Assembly (NCBI GenBank): GCA_964036315.1
Contig: OZ038495.1
Span: forward strand, 27,967,766 to 28,031,765
DNA: 64,000 nucleotides
Direction of reading: 5' to 3'
From: Acanthosepion esculentum
Taxonomy: Eukaryota > Mollusca > Cephalopoda > Sepiida > Sepiidae
Shown here: positions 35,290 through 46,270 of the stretch, in pieces
Position numbering within the stretch: position 1 is the first letter of the stretch
Layout: the number at the start of each line of letters is the position of its first letter
The notes under the pieces: generated by a model
What the model was told of the DNA's origin: nothing
The model's input: only the letters and a program-made list of their open reading frames with translations
The model's database searches: none
Translations under genes and position numbers: made by a program

Positions 35290-36345
35290 TTCTCGCCTTG
35301 TTTGAATTTATGTGGAACGTCATCTTGAATATGTCATTATTTTCTTTTCTTTTAGACTTTTCTTTTAGAATTCTTTTAGACTTTTCTTTTAGAATTCTTT
35401 TAGACTTACGTGTGCTATCCGTTTTAGTTGTGGTTGCTGAAAGTTCCCCTGTGACGGGTTTGTTATTTGGTGCAGTTCTTTGTGGTTGTGTAGCTCCAAT
35501 TCACGTCGTTCAAAGGATGCTCCTCGATAAGGCCTACAGGCTTCATTTGCTCGAAGCCATTTTTAACCATTGATACGAGAAAGCGGTTGTATACCGCTGA
35601 CAGTTGAGAAATCTCTGAATAATTTGGGCACCAGACATGACATCCATATGAACATCTCTATATTAAGGCTATTTACGAATATGACGCCAGCTTTTAGGTT
35701 AATGTTTTGGTTTTGTAACAATTTGTGGTATTGGGAGAAACTATCCCTAACCTTTAACACAGCCTATTCTATATTCAATCTCCTATACTAAATCTGTTAT
35801 AAGTGACCGACGTATTTGAAGTGAATAGTATTTTCCTAAATCCACACCCTGAATTTTTGATAGTTTCAGAGTAGGTGCCATAAACTATTTTCATTCTAAT
35901 TTCAGATCATAGTTTCTGTTCTGGAAATGTATATCTTCCATCCTATTTCTTGGATTAGTTGGCAGATGTTGATTTCTTTTTTCTTTCCTTTTTTTGTTCT
36001 AATTATGAATACCCCCCCCCACATACACTTCATCAATGCATTGGTCTCGGGAGAGAAAGCAGCATCTCTGTCTTCTATAAGTAGATTCGTTTGGGATGTG
36101 CTACGGAATGCTTAAATGGTCAGTGCCTATATGCACATGAATATGCACAGAACATAGCGTAGAATAAATAGACTGGGTCACTTATTTCCTGTCGCAATCC
36201 TGATGAATTTTTAAATGTTTCTGCATTGGGGGGGTTCTCGCTAGATGTGTATGATTTTGTAGACCGGTACAGTTCCTCTATTAGATCGAGACATTCATTG
36301 GCGTCAACGTTCTAATGGATGAGAATATGAGGTCGTATCTCTTGA
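35290..36345 (-). pseudogene. Probable LINE RT relic, third lineage
   Basis: Minus-strand fragments in order: ATYNRIKRYDLIFSSI and LIEELYRSTKSYTSSENPPN near 36340-36220, then SSGLRQE (an RT 'GLRQG' block), a degenerate middle, and at about 35640-35480 YGCHVWCPNYSEISQLSAVY, NRFLVSMVKNGFEQMK and EEHPLNDVNWSYTTTK. The last blocks resemble the C-terminal region of mollusc and cnidarian LINE RTs (YGC..W...., .VYNRFLR.M..). Frames shift repeatedly and no YADD is visible. A 23-bp direct repeat (TTTTCTTTTAGA type) lies at 35339-35405. The assignment is from motif memory and needs a search. Confidence 0.5.
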
Positions 36346-36408
36346 TGCGGTTATATGTTGCTGTGAAGTGGACTTTTTTTATTGGAGATGTAGGCAATCT
36401 CACGGATT

Positions 36409-36409
<1 letters not shown>

Positions 36410-36439
<30 letters not shown>

Positions 36440-36793
36440 ATGTGTGTGTGTGTATATATATATATAAAATATATATGTGTGTGTGTATATATATATGTAT
36501 ATGTGTGTGTATATATATATGTGTATGTATATATGTGTGTATATGTGTGTGTATATATGTGTGTGTGCGTATATATATATGTGTATATGTGTGTGTGTAT
36601 ATATATATGTGTGTGTGTGTATATATGTATGTGTATATGTATGCGTGTGTATATATATATGTGTGTGTGTATATATATGTGTATATGTATGTGTGTGTAT
36701 ATATATATATATGTGTGTGTGTATATATATATTCACACACACATATACATATACACACATATATATTAACGCACACACACACACACACACACA

Positions 36794-36838
<45 letters not shown>
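36410..36838 (+). repeat. Compound GT/TA/CA microsatellite
   Basis: Alternating GTGTGTGT and TATATATA blocks switch to CACACACA and TATATATA on the right, so the array is partly self-complementary. All long frames here are artefacts. Confidence 0.95.
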
Positions 36839-36841
<3 letters not shown>

Positions 36842-37675
36842 ACACCATCATTGCACCAGAACGAAAATCAAAATGGGTCTTGAGGAGTTCGCGTTCATAA
36901 AACGATGATTTTAATTCATACAATGTTCACTTGGACTTCCACCAAAATGGATCCAATTGAGATACCTCGGCATAGTGCGCGTTAATACCCGATAAACCCT
37001 TCGTTTTTGTAATGCGTTTCCGATTCCAGACTTCCTTAATTAAAATGAAAAAGTTAAACTATTTTCAAAATTTCAGTTTTCAAATTATGATTTATTATTT
37101 AGGTGTTTTATAGAGTTATTTACATCATCAATAGGCCCGTTAATGGTTTTGGACACTTTATGGTGATTGGTATGTCCAATTTTGTGTGGTTGGTGTTGAT
37201 CTTTTTTTAATCAGGATATTTCTTCTGTGTTAGTTTCGACTGCATGATGTTGTCAGGATTTCTCACTCTTGTCCGCATTTCAACACATTGCCTATGCTCT
37301 TTGACTTTGTTCATTTGATATCCAAGTTTCCGTAGATATTGCTTTCTCAGAGCATTAACTATTTTCTATTCTCGACGTGTGTGTGTGCGTGTGTATGTGC
37401 GTGTGTATGTATGTGTCTGTGTGTGTGATACTATACAATCAGCACAAAGATACACGACTGTATTACGGTTTTTTCACTCTGATTTAATTTTATACAACAT
37501 TCTACTGCACGCTGTTTAAGTGGCAATTTAAGAGAATTTTGACATCTATTGATTTCCTTAATTTAATGTTACATGATGCACGAAATGTTTGGATGCTAAC
37601 ATTCTGGTTACTTAATCTAAGATTAATTTTAAGAACCGGAAGATAGACAAAGACGATATTTTCTGCATCAGTCCT
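36839..37675. other. Unassigned intergenic DNA
   Basis: No gene recognised. A short GT-rich run lies at 37375-37430. Confidence 0.5.
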
Positions 37676-38219
37676 AATAATTGCTCCGAGGAGCTGCTTT
37701 CGCTGGTTCCTAGGCCTCATGAATTTAAACGTCCTACGAGGCTGGCATCCCGTTCCCACCCCTTCACCGTTGAAACTGTTAGATGTAGACGTCTCTTCTA
37801 CTCCAATAGCTTCATGTCTCGCACATCTCGCCTGTGGAACTCCCTTCCTTATTCCTGTTTCCCTGACAAATACAATCTCCAACTATTTAAGTGTAACGTC
37901 AATCGACATCTCCAGTTGCCTTGATCTATCCACTTCCCTTCTCCACATCCTTTCACCTTTCATTCCTATCTGCTCTTCCTCCAAATCTTCTGTAACCCAC
38001 TTGCCTTGATCGACCCACTATCTTTCTCCACATCCTCTCATTTACCACTCCTATCTGCTCTTCCTCCAAATCTTCTGTAACCCACTTGCCTTGATCGACC
38101 CAATATCTTTCTCCACATCCTCTCATTTACCACTCCTATCTGCTCTTCCTCCAAACCTTCTGTAACCCCTTGCGTGCTAGTGGCCTCCAGCCTTGCTTAG
38201 GGTGATAAGCTTAAAAAAA
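37676..38219 (+). pseudogene. Jockey/CR1-type LINE 3' end with tripled UTR
   Basis: A 5'-truncated copy of the family at 11335-11900. Protein: NCSEELLSLVPRPHEFKRPT, RLASRSHPFTVETVRCRRLF, MSRTSRLWNSLPYSCFPDKY, FKCNVNRHLQLP, stop at about 37922. The 3' UTR has an 85-bp unit in three tandem copies beginning at 37921, 38006 and 38091 (TTGATC...CTTCTGTAACCCACTTGCC). It then continues CTTGCGTGCTAGTGGCCTCC, AGGGTGATAAGCTT and a poly(A)-rich end. Only the last ~80 residues of the RT remain. Confidence 0.88.
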
Positions 38220-38894
38220 AAAAGAAAAAAAAAGAAAGAAAAAAGTGCATTTAAAAACAAACGATATGGTAAGTAAAAAGCAATATTTTTCCTGTACCTT
38301 AACAAGTTAAGAGGAAAGACAAAATCAGACAAAAGTAAATTCTCAAGTCTTTCGGAAAGTTCATATTTTTACTTGTGCGTTACTGCATAATGTAAAACTT
38401 AAACAAATCGAGGTATCAGAAATCTCCCAATTTATATTTTGTATTTAATACTAACTGTTGCGAAATTCAACCCTGAAAGACATGGACTGAACACGAAAAC
38501 AATAGTTGTCCCTATTGATAATGTAAATTAACACATGTAATATTTACACTTAAAAATTAGGACTGGATTTTCGCTAGTTTAAAAACAGGATCAGTATATT
38601 TTCATGTTAAAGGAGGTTTGATAACATTGATCATACCTTGAGCATTACCTCCATATTATAGAAGCTTTCAAAATTGATTCATTCGGATTCACAGTTCAAA
38701 TATACACATGATCTGAAATATCACAAGTGAGTAATAATGTTTTTATACATTCATTACAAAAGAAATGCTGTTAAAATTGGATACTCTTTAACATTATTTT
38801 TTGATTTACTTTAGATTCCTTAGTAAATAAAGCTAATATTTAGTAAACGCCTAGGGTTAAAACGGTAGGAGACGGAAAATACTCATACTACAGT
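38220..38894. other. Unassigned AT-rich intergenic DNA
   Basis: No gene recognised. Confidence 0.5.
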
Positions 38895-38896
38895 TA

Positions 38897-39365
38897 CCGT
38901 AATTCCCCCATTTATAATACGCATTTTTTAAAACGCAAGCAAAATCAGGGCTACGTATTTTTCACAGCTATAAAAAAAACTTTAAAAATTACCGTTTCAT
39001 AGGTCGATTTCAGTTGCGAAATGACTACTCACCACAAACATATGACAATTTGACACTAAGATTCGGCGATTGCGACCCCATAAGGATGTTAAATACAATC
39101 ATATGTACCTAACAATACTTACAATTATAAAATAAAATAAGAATTATCATCAAACTAAATTAGAATAATATTATTCAATGTTTAAAACCATTTTAAGAGT
39201 AGGAAACGCTAGTCGTAATCAAGTTGGGGAGGTGCAATTTATAGGCTTTGATTACCAAAAATGGGGTGCGTATTATGCATGAGTAGAAGCATTTTCCCAC
39301 ATTTTCAGCACCATTTTAGGTGTGCGTATTATAGATGAGGGCGTATTATACATGGGGAATTACGG
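38897..39365. mobile_element. 469-bp MITE, TA target site
   Basis: The left end CCGTAATTCCCCCATTTATA and right end TATACATGGGGAATTACGG are inverted repeats, with TA on both sides (38895-38896, 39366-39367). The subterminal GTGCGTATTATAGATGAGGG on the right repeats the TIR theme (GCGTATTATA), so several internal copies of the end motif exist. It has no open frame and is presumably mobilised by a Tc1/mariner-type transposase. Confidence 0.85.
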
Positions 39366-39884
39366 TACATGTTTTACGGCTATGAATTATGAATAAAATA
39401 AATCAGAACCAAAAGTGAATGATGGAAAACTGCATCTAGAATTATTTTATCAGTTTAAAGGGGGGGGGGGGGGGTTGCCAAGAGGTGTTTTGGGATCCTC
39501 GGGATCATTCGCTTGCGTCCTGCTAAGTGTTTTATCTTCAACATTCTGTTAACCAGGAACTCCAAACATTTTTTTTGCATCACATTTTTAAAGGGGATAA
39601 CAATATCTTTTGCTTGTCAACAGAAAATGAAAAATACAAGTTATCACAAAATGAGAAACCACTTAAAGTCTCAAAACACGGGCTCCATCCACATAAGCGC
39701 TTTATTTAAAGGTGCCGTACATTATGAGCCAATGGAATATAGAAGGAACAGAACTGCATATGTATATTATCAGCAACTTGAGTGAGTAAACGAAACGTTG
39801 CATCGAAACTGTCCGAAACAGAAAAGGTTTTATTCATAAACAAAATAGTTTAGCACCTACAGATTGACATACAGATTTTGTCCA
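39366..39884. other. Unassigned DNA with a 15-G run
   Basis: A run of 15 G at 39460-39474 could form a G-quadruplex. A 90-codon frame (39513-39785) has no recognisable motif, and a shorter overlapping frame shows none either. Confidence 0.5.
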
Positions 39885-40975
39885 TAACCTAAAAAGTTAC
39901 TGTGCCTCATGACACATTTTTGAACGAATCCAGTCTTTCCTATCAAATCATGAAATGAAAGTCATCTTAAATGGCCACTCATCTAGATCCTTTCGTACTA
40001 ACGCGGGCGTCTCCATAGCTTCATCTTTGGTCTTACTGTTTCTGATCTTCATTAATGTACTTCCCGATGATATCGGGTCCCAACTAGGTATCTACGCTGA
40101 TGACCTAACAATTTACTCCTACCTCGATAGTAAGGCTGTTAAGTCCGAATAAATGGCAGCCGATGTTCAAAACGACCTCAAGTCCGTTGTTAACTGAAGA
40201 TGGCTTGTTAATTGTAACGCATTCAAAACAAAATTTCTCTCCATGAATCGTCTGAGCGATCCCTCTCTGCGATACACCAGTATGGCTGATGCTAACCTCC
40301 AGAAAACTGACTCGTTGCGCCTTCTCTGGCTAACCTTATCAGCTGACTTAAAGTGAAAAATATTGAATCCATTGCTAGGTCAGGTGCTAAGTTGTTTTAC
40401 TGTATCGTGCGTGACAATTTTTCTCTCCCCAATCTATCTTCATATCTATAAATCTACCATTCGTCCATGCCTAGAATATTGCTGCCACATATGGTCCGGT
40501 GTCAATGCTATTGACCTTGAGCCTTTTGATAAAATCCAAACAATCAGCAGCAATATTATTGGTTCTGTTCTGGCAGCTTCGCTTCACCTTCTCACTGCCT
40601 CTCTGTCTTTTCTATATATACTTTCTTGGTAATTGTTCGGATGAGATCTTTTCTATGGTACCTAAACTTTTGAATTTAAGCACAGTGCTAGAATGGCCTC
40701 AGGCTCTCATCAATTTACAGTTGACCTGGCAGATGTAACCGTCAGTTCTAGGCTAACAGCTTTTGCTTGTGGAACACTTCTGGCTGCACGGTTTCCACCC
40801 ACATTTAACCTGCAAAAGTTTAAATGCAATGTCAATCGTTATCTACTGTCCTCCTTATTTCTCTTTCCTCTCATTATTAACGTCTCTGTTCCTAATTCCT
40901 CCACACCCTGTAACCACTTGTCTTAGCGGCTTCACTGCCTTACATGGGGTGACACTGATTGAATAAATATTTAAA
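39885..40975 (+). pseudogene. Jockey/CR1-type LINE RT relic with YADD
   Basis: A longer but more decayed relative of the 57905 family. It reads RIQSFLSNHEMKVILNGHSS, SRSFRTNAGV, LFLIFINVLPDDIGSQLGIY and ADDLTIYSYLDSK; the RT catalytic YADD box is intact at about 40095-40105. Then TDSLRLLWLTLSADL, HIYKSTIRPCLEYCCHIWSG, FDKIQTISSNIIGSVLAASL and a frameshifted C-terminus, ending FKCNVNRYL near 40850. The 3' end is TTACATGGGGTGACACTGA followed by an AAATAAAT tail, unlike the AAGCTTAAAA tail of its relatives. Stops and frameshifts occur throughout. The endonuclease half is absent. Confidence 0.87.
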
Positions 40976-41069
40976 TAAATGGCAGAACATTGAGAGTCAA
41001 CGAACTTAAACACTTTCAAACTATATTTCTGGGAAAATCTAATTTCTTTAAACGTGGAATCGAAGATTT

Positions 41070-41265
41070 GCCTTCTGTTGAAACAATAAAAAAATAAAGT
41101 TGTATGTATTCAAATATTATTTATCAAAAATACGATCTTCATTTTCAACGACTGCAGCTGTTGTTGGAAATGAACACATTTTTTGATAAATGATATTTAA
41201 AGACATAACTTTGTTTTTTATTGTTTTCGGCAAAAACGTAAGTACTTTCCGAACAACCTAATATA
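41070..41265. repeat. Foldback hairpin with mariner-like end
   Basis: An imperfect palindrome of about 72-bp arms is centred on CTGCAG (41151-41156): AAACAATAAAAAAATAAAG pairs with CTTTGTTTTTTATTGTTT. Outside the right arm, AAAGTACTTACG and ATTAGGTTGTTCGG (minus strand) resemble a mariner TIR. The matching left TIR was not found. Confidence 0.65.
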
Positions 41266-41595
41266 TAATCATGGAAATAATAAAGACCCATTCTTATGAC
41301 AGTGCAATGTTAAAATACATTAATAATTAATTTCAGCAATGATGGAAACTAAATATTAAATTTAAAAAAATGAAACTGAGAGGATATTACTATGCGTATA
41401 TTTATAAATGCATAAAACATAGATGTCTCCTAATCAGACAAACAGCAACACACAATACCAGAATTCGATTGAGTTGGAATAAAATCAAAAACGGAAAGAG
41501 AATAACGTTTTACGAACTTCTAGAAAATGCCAAAAATACCAGAAGCCAAAAATAGACAAATTACATATTTGAGTGCATAAATATATAGTGCAAGT
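41266..41595. other. Unassigned intergenic DNA
   Basis: No gene recognised. The 61-codon frame at 41370-41555 has no motif. Confidence 0.5.
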
Positions 41596-41599
41596 GTGC

Positions 41600-42335
41600 C
41601 TGTGTAAAAACCTACTCAAGTATGAAAAATATGTACTTAAATAAACATGTATGTATATAATAATGTATGTATGTATGTAGGGATATAAATATATGTGTGT
41701 GTGCATATATTACACACACACACACACATATAACGTACACACCTACTCAAGTATGAAAATATGTACTTAAATAAACATGTATGTATGTAATAATGTATGT
41801 ATGTATGTAGGGATGTAAATATGTGTGTGTGTGCATATATTACACACACACACACATATAACGTACACACCTACTCAAGTATGAAAAATATGTACTTAAA
41901 TAAACATGTATGTATGTAATAATGTATGTATGTATGTAGGGATGTAAATATGTGTGTGTGTGCATATATTACACACACACACACATATAACGTACACACC
42001 TACTCAAGTATGAAAAATATGTACTTAAATAAACATGTATGTATGTAATAATGTATGTATGTATGTAGGGATGTAAATATGTGTGTGTGTGCATATATTA
42101 CACACACACACACACACATATAACGTACACACATATGATGTACACGTACACACACACATATAATGTACACGTACGCACACACACATAATATACACGTACA
42201 CGCACACATTATGTACACACATATGTATAATGTACACATCCATACACACATGTATAATGTACACACACACACATGTACACACGTACATGTATAAGGTACG
42301 CACACACACGTACATGTATAAGGTACACACACACA
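41600..42335 (+). repeat. ~129-bp minisatellite, 4 copies, plus CA-rich extension
   Basis: Units start CTACTCAAGTATGAAAAATA at 41612, 41743, 41871 and 42000. Each contains AACATGTATGTATGTAATAA, GTAGGGATGTAAATATGTG and a short (GT)n ... (CA)n inverted pair around GCATATATTA. From 42120 the array degenerates into CACACACGTACATGTATAAG repeats. The near identity of the units indicates recent expansion. Confidence 0.93.
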
Positions 42336-42338
42336 CTC

Positions 42339-42427
<89 letters not shown>
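42336..42427 (+). repeat. (TA)n microsatellite
   Basis: About 44 TA units with one TACATA interruption. Confidence 0.97.
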
Positions 42428-42428
<1 letters not shown>

Positions 42429-45290
42429 GTGTTTGCTGAATGTATGTGTGCGGATTGGTGTGTTTGTGTGTGTAATGTGAACTTGGTTGCAAAAAATATT
42501 CTGATTGTCAAATATATTCAAAATGAAACTGGTTGTGTGGACAAAAAAATGAGGCAAATATTCATTAGAAAGATTGCTTTCGATGCCGAATGGTTCGAAA
42601 AAAAAGAACATGAAGAAATTTACGAAATAAACTGTGTGCGTCTGTGTGAAGACAAATGAATTCAAGTATTAAAATTATTATACAAAAAGTGGAGAATCAA
42701 AACTTACAGCAAAATTTAAACATTAATTTCTTACCGTCCACTCCACCAAATTATACGAAAATCAAATGCAGAATAAAAACGATGTCGTCACATTATGACC
42801 TACCTATTTTTCTGGAATATCTTTGCCAATAGATGTTTCTGTGAAGTATAAGTGTCATAGATTTTTAATTCACAATTCGTCCCTAAAAGCATCCCCTACA
42901 TGGCGTCTTTGCAAATTGTCTACAATGTCAAATACAGAGACATGTGCAATGTCATTCAGATGTCGGAATGCGACGGGTCATAAATTAGCAGAATCTACTC
43001 ATTAACTTCCTCAAGAATAAAATTGCCACGGATTCAGTGACATCCATCTCGGATTCCTCATGAATCGTGGGCTCACGTTTAATATATTCTGACGTGGAAA
43101 TCTTGAATGTTTTGAACCGCCAAAACTACCGGTAAATAGCAGGTAATTTCAAGGACAAATTCAGAGCTAACGATTTTACATTGGTCTTGAGTGCAGTAGT
43201 CTCCGACTGGAAAAAGATACTCCCAGTCTTCTACAAGCTCGGAGAAAATTGGATGCTGATGCCTATTATAATGTTTGGAGCTATTGTTTAGCTTCAGTTC
43301 AAGTTTAACCAACCAGAAAGTCTCCTCACTTCAACATCAACACGTTTAAGGAGTAAAGGCTAGTCCGTTATTAAGTGATATGCACCATTTTGCGGTCGTG
43401 TCATAACTGTATTTGAAAATATTGGAAGCAACACTGAATGAATTGTTTTGGAATTCTTTATTTTGTGAATATCCTTTTAGTATTAATAGCTTTGTTGGTG
43501 CACAATAAGCGAATTAACGAAGGTTGCGTCAATTTTGCAAATTTTGTGTCCCTATCCTACAAATGTGTGAGACAGATTACGTTCATATTTACTACACTGC
43601 ACTAAATAAATAAATGCATATATTGATAAAAGAATAAAAATCGTACGAATATAATAAATTCAAATATTTATTGCAATATATTCAGATAGCTCTTTAAATT
43701 AACCATCTCCACACAATGGCTTTTATGCTTTGACTTTTATTTAATATTTACCATAGTGACTATAAAATATTGATTGGTGTGTATAAATAAGAAGTAGTGA
43801 AAGATGTATCTGGAATATTAATGTGAATTTATTTTCCCGCTTAGTTTTGTATTTTGGTTGTGTAGCCTAAATCTGCGTGTGTAAGATTACAGCATAAGAA
43901 ATAAAACTGTTTATATATTGGTGAGAGCGCGTGCTTGTGTGTCTGTGAGACTGCATTAAGTCGGCTCAGTTTTTAATTTTAAAGGAATATGAATAAGATG
44001 TTTATATATAACCATTTATAGACATGCGTATACTACATTAATATGAATATATATTAATATATATTGATGGTATCTATGAAAGTTTGTCCAAGCATAATTT
44101 TAACGTTTTTGTGTCTAAAACAAAACAGACTGATAGAAATGAAGACTTTTTTAAAAGGATATGGAGAATATAAATACATAAATCAATAGTCTCACCTTTG
44201 AATTACACTACACAAATCATTTTTGTGATTTAATATTTTTTTACAATATTTATTTTCCGCCAAAAAGAATGTGATATATCATTCATTCGTTACAGAATGG
44301 GTGACATGAGATATCACATTCTTATTAATTTTCTCATTTAAGGCAAACGTGTCTTTAAAAAAGACAAGAGATAGAATGAAAATCATTAAAACATTCAAGC
44401 AAGGCATTAACTGAATGGAATATGACGAAGAACTTTTTAACAGAATGTTTTTTTTTAATAAAAAGAGTTTTATTGGGTGAATTCTTTGTAGCCTTCGTCA
44501 CTGATATTGATAAAGACCTCAAGAGTAGAGAAATTCTGCTCGGTAATCTTTTGTCATTTTAATCAACAACTTATTTTTTACTTCTCTCGTATGATATTAT
44601 AGTCTTTCATTATTATTACAATTATATAGTTTTGCATATTCACACCGGATATCTGAAGGTCATTACTGAAGATCGAGATACTAAAATCTCGAGCACTCCC
44701 CCCATAATTTCGAAGACTCACCCAGCAACACCGTGGCTCGGAGAGTCCCAACCCTTCGAATTTCCAACTAATCCAATATCGATTCTGTTGTTTTTAACAT
44801 TATCTCAAGTCCGCGTACTATTATCGCTACGATGCAAACTTTCATATTAGCTCTCATTTCAATTTCTCATTTTCCTTCATGTTCATTGTGTTGTCAACTG
44901 GTAAAAACATAGCCACAGTCTAGTGGTTCCTTCTATACTCATGCATCATAAGATCTGGTTTACTAGGTTAGAGGGTGTGACGAAATATCCAAAATATTCA
45001 ATGATTCTTGATTTCTAGGGAAGTGGCATTTCCAAACATCTTATTTTTTCTGGTTCTTTTGGTGTAGTTAGCTTACCAAATTTGCTTATGTGCTTTACCG
45101 TTTAATTCTTTCTCAACAAATGTGAGATTTAGTGTTTTTCTGTTTTTTTTTCAATTTTTACTTTAATGTTTGTCTTAACCCTTTGAGCCCTGCGTTTCTG
45201 AACAATTTTAACCATTCTGCCTGGGCACCTGAGTCAAAATTCGCAAATAATTGGTATGCAATGTTTCATGGTAGATATAAAAATAGTTAC
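42428..45290. other. Unassigned intergenic DNA
   Basis: 2.9 kb with no recognisable coding or mobile sequence. Short frames at 42823-43005 (plus) and 43079-43312 (minus) lack motifs. A 12-bp perfect stem (AGAATGTGATAT / ATATCACATTCT) lies at about 44266-44321. Less AT-rich sequence occurs near 44640-44790 without an assignable frame. Confidence 0.5.
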
Positions 45291-45294
45291 ATGT

Positions 45295-45490
45295 GTTTAC
45301 CCACCGTTCAACCGGTGGCTGGGCATTGTCTTTTTTCTCTACAGCCGTTCAACCGGTGGCTGGGCATTGCCATTTTTCTCTACAACCGTTCAACCAGTGG
45401 CTGGGCATTGTCATTTTTCTCTACCACTGTTCAACCGGTGGCTGGGCATTACGTCTTATTTCTCTACCACCGGTAGAGCGGTGGTCAGGG
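45295..45490 (+). repeat. 41-bp minisatellite, ~4.5 copies
   Basis: GTTCAACCGGTGGCTGGGCA recurs at 45306, 45347, 45388 and 45429, exactly 41 bp apart. Each unit ends in TTTTTCTCTAC. CCACCG/CGGTGG makes a small hairpin at the start of units. Because 41 is not a multiple of three, the same peptide phrases (NRWLGI, TGGWAL) cycle through all frames, so coding is unlikely. Confidence 0.93.
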
Positions 45491-46182
45491 CTCAAGTTGT
45501 TAATGCATTTGTTCTGGGTTGTAACGAAGAACACTTCGGTTTCTTCGGTTCAATATCTTCTTTTTGCTGCTTAAAATCTGTAAGCTTCGTTTTCTTTTAC
45601 TATTTTTGTCTTTTATGGTCTTAACTTCGTTTCTTCTGGCGGTTATATTTTCAAATATTTTATTACATAATTCTCATATATAAGTCAGATGTTAGAACAC
45701 CATATTCAATATTATCGCTATTTTCTTTTTACATATAAACTGTGTTTTCTTTGAGGTTTAGAATCATGTGCATGGTCATAGGTTTCCTAGTTTCGATTCG
45801 GTTTCTTTACACCATCAGTGAATTGGGCCCGTGTATCTTCCTTTATTAATATTGCTCTTTTGTTTCAAGTATTTTCTTGTTATACGGTCCTATTTGTATG
45901 GGTTCTCCAGTGTACTTCATTGTAAATAAGCTGTCCATACTACAAAAGAAAAAATGAAATTCAATCACTTAGATAGGAAATCTGAAGTAAATTTCTTTTG
46001 ATTACACAACTTTTATCTTTTCATTACTGCACAGAAAATGTCAATATATTAATTTATTCGCTTTAAACTAAACTTTTAAAACCTAAAAGTGACTGATATA
46101 ACAAGTGATAAAAATTAACTTTTACAAGACATTACCTTGCGTCTCTTTGTTTGGAAATCTTTTTTCTGATCTTATTTCGCAA
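45491..46182. other. Unassigned intergenic DNA
   Basis: No gene recognised. Confidence 0.5.
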
Positions 46183-46270
46183 GCCGTTTTGTTGCTTCTA
46201 TTTATCAAGTTTTGTTTATGTATTTATAAATACACAAACAAAACTTGATAAATAGAAGCAACAAAACGGC
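46183..46270. repeat. Perfect inverted repeat, 35-bp arms
   Basis: The left arm starts GCCGTTTTGTTGCTTCTATT (46183-46217) and its exact reverse complement occupies 46236-46270. The 18-nt loop contains GTATTTATAAATAC, which is itself palindromic. There is not a single mismatch in the arms. Confidence 0.97.

Noticed and set aside
39780..39825. CAACTTGAGTGAGTAAACGAAACGTTG-type motif considered as a ribozyme
   Set aside because: GCAAC/GTTGC can pair around it, but there is no stem II, no stem III and no cleavage triplet.
42000..42665. 221-codon minus-strand frame
   Set aside because: Runs through (TA)n, (CA)n and the 129-bp minisatellite; no motif outside the repeats.
45132..45476. 114-codon frame containing repeated W-L-G-I phrases
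   Set aside because: Created by the 41-bp minisatellite; phrases change frame every unit.
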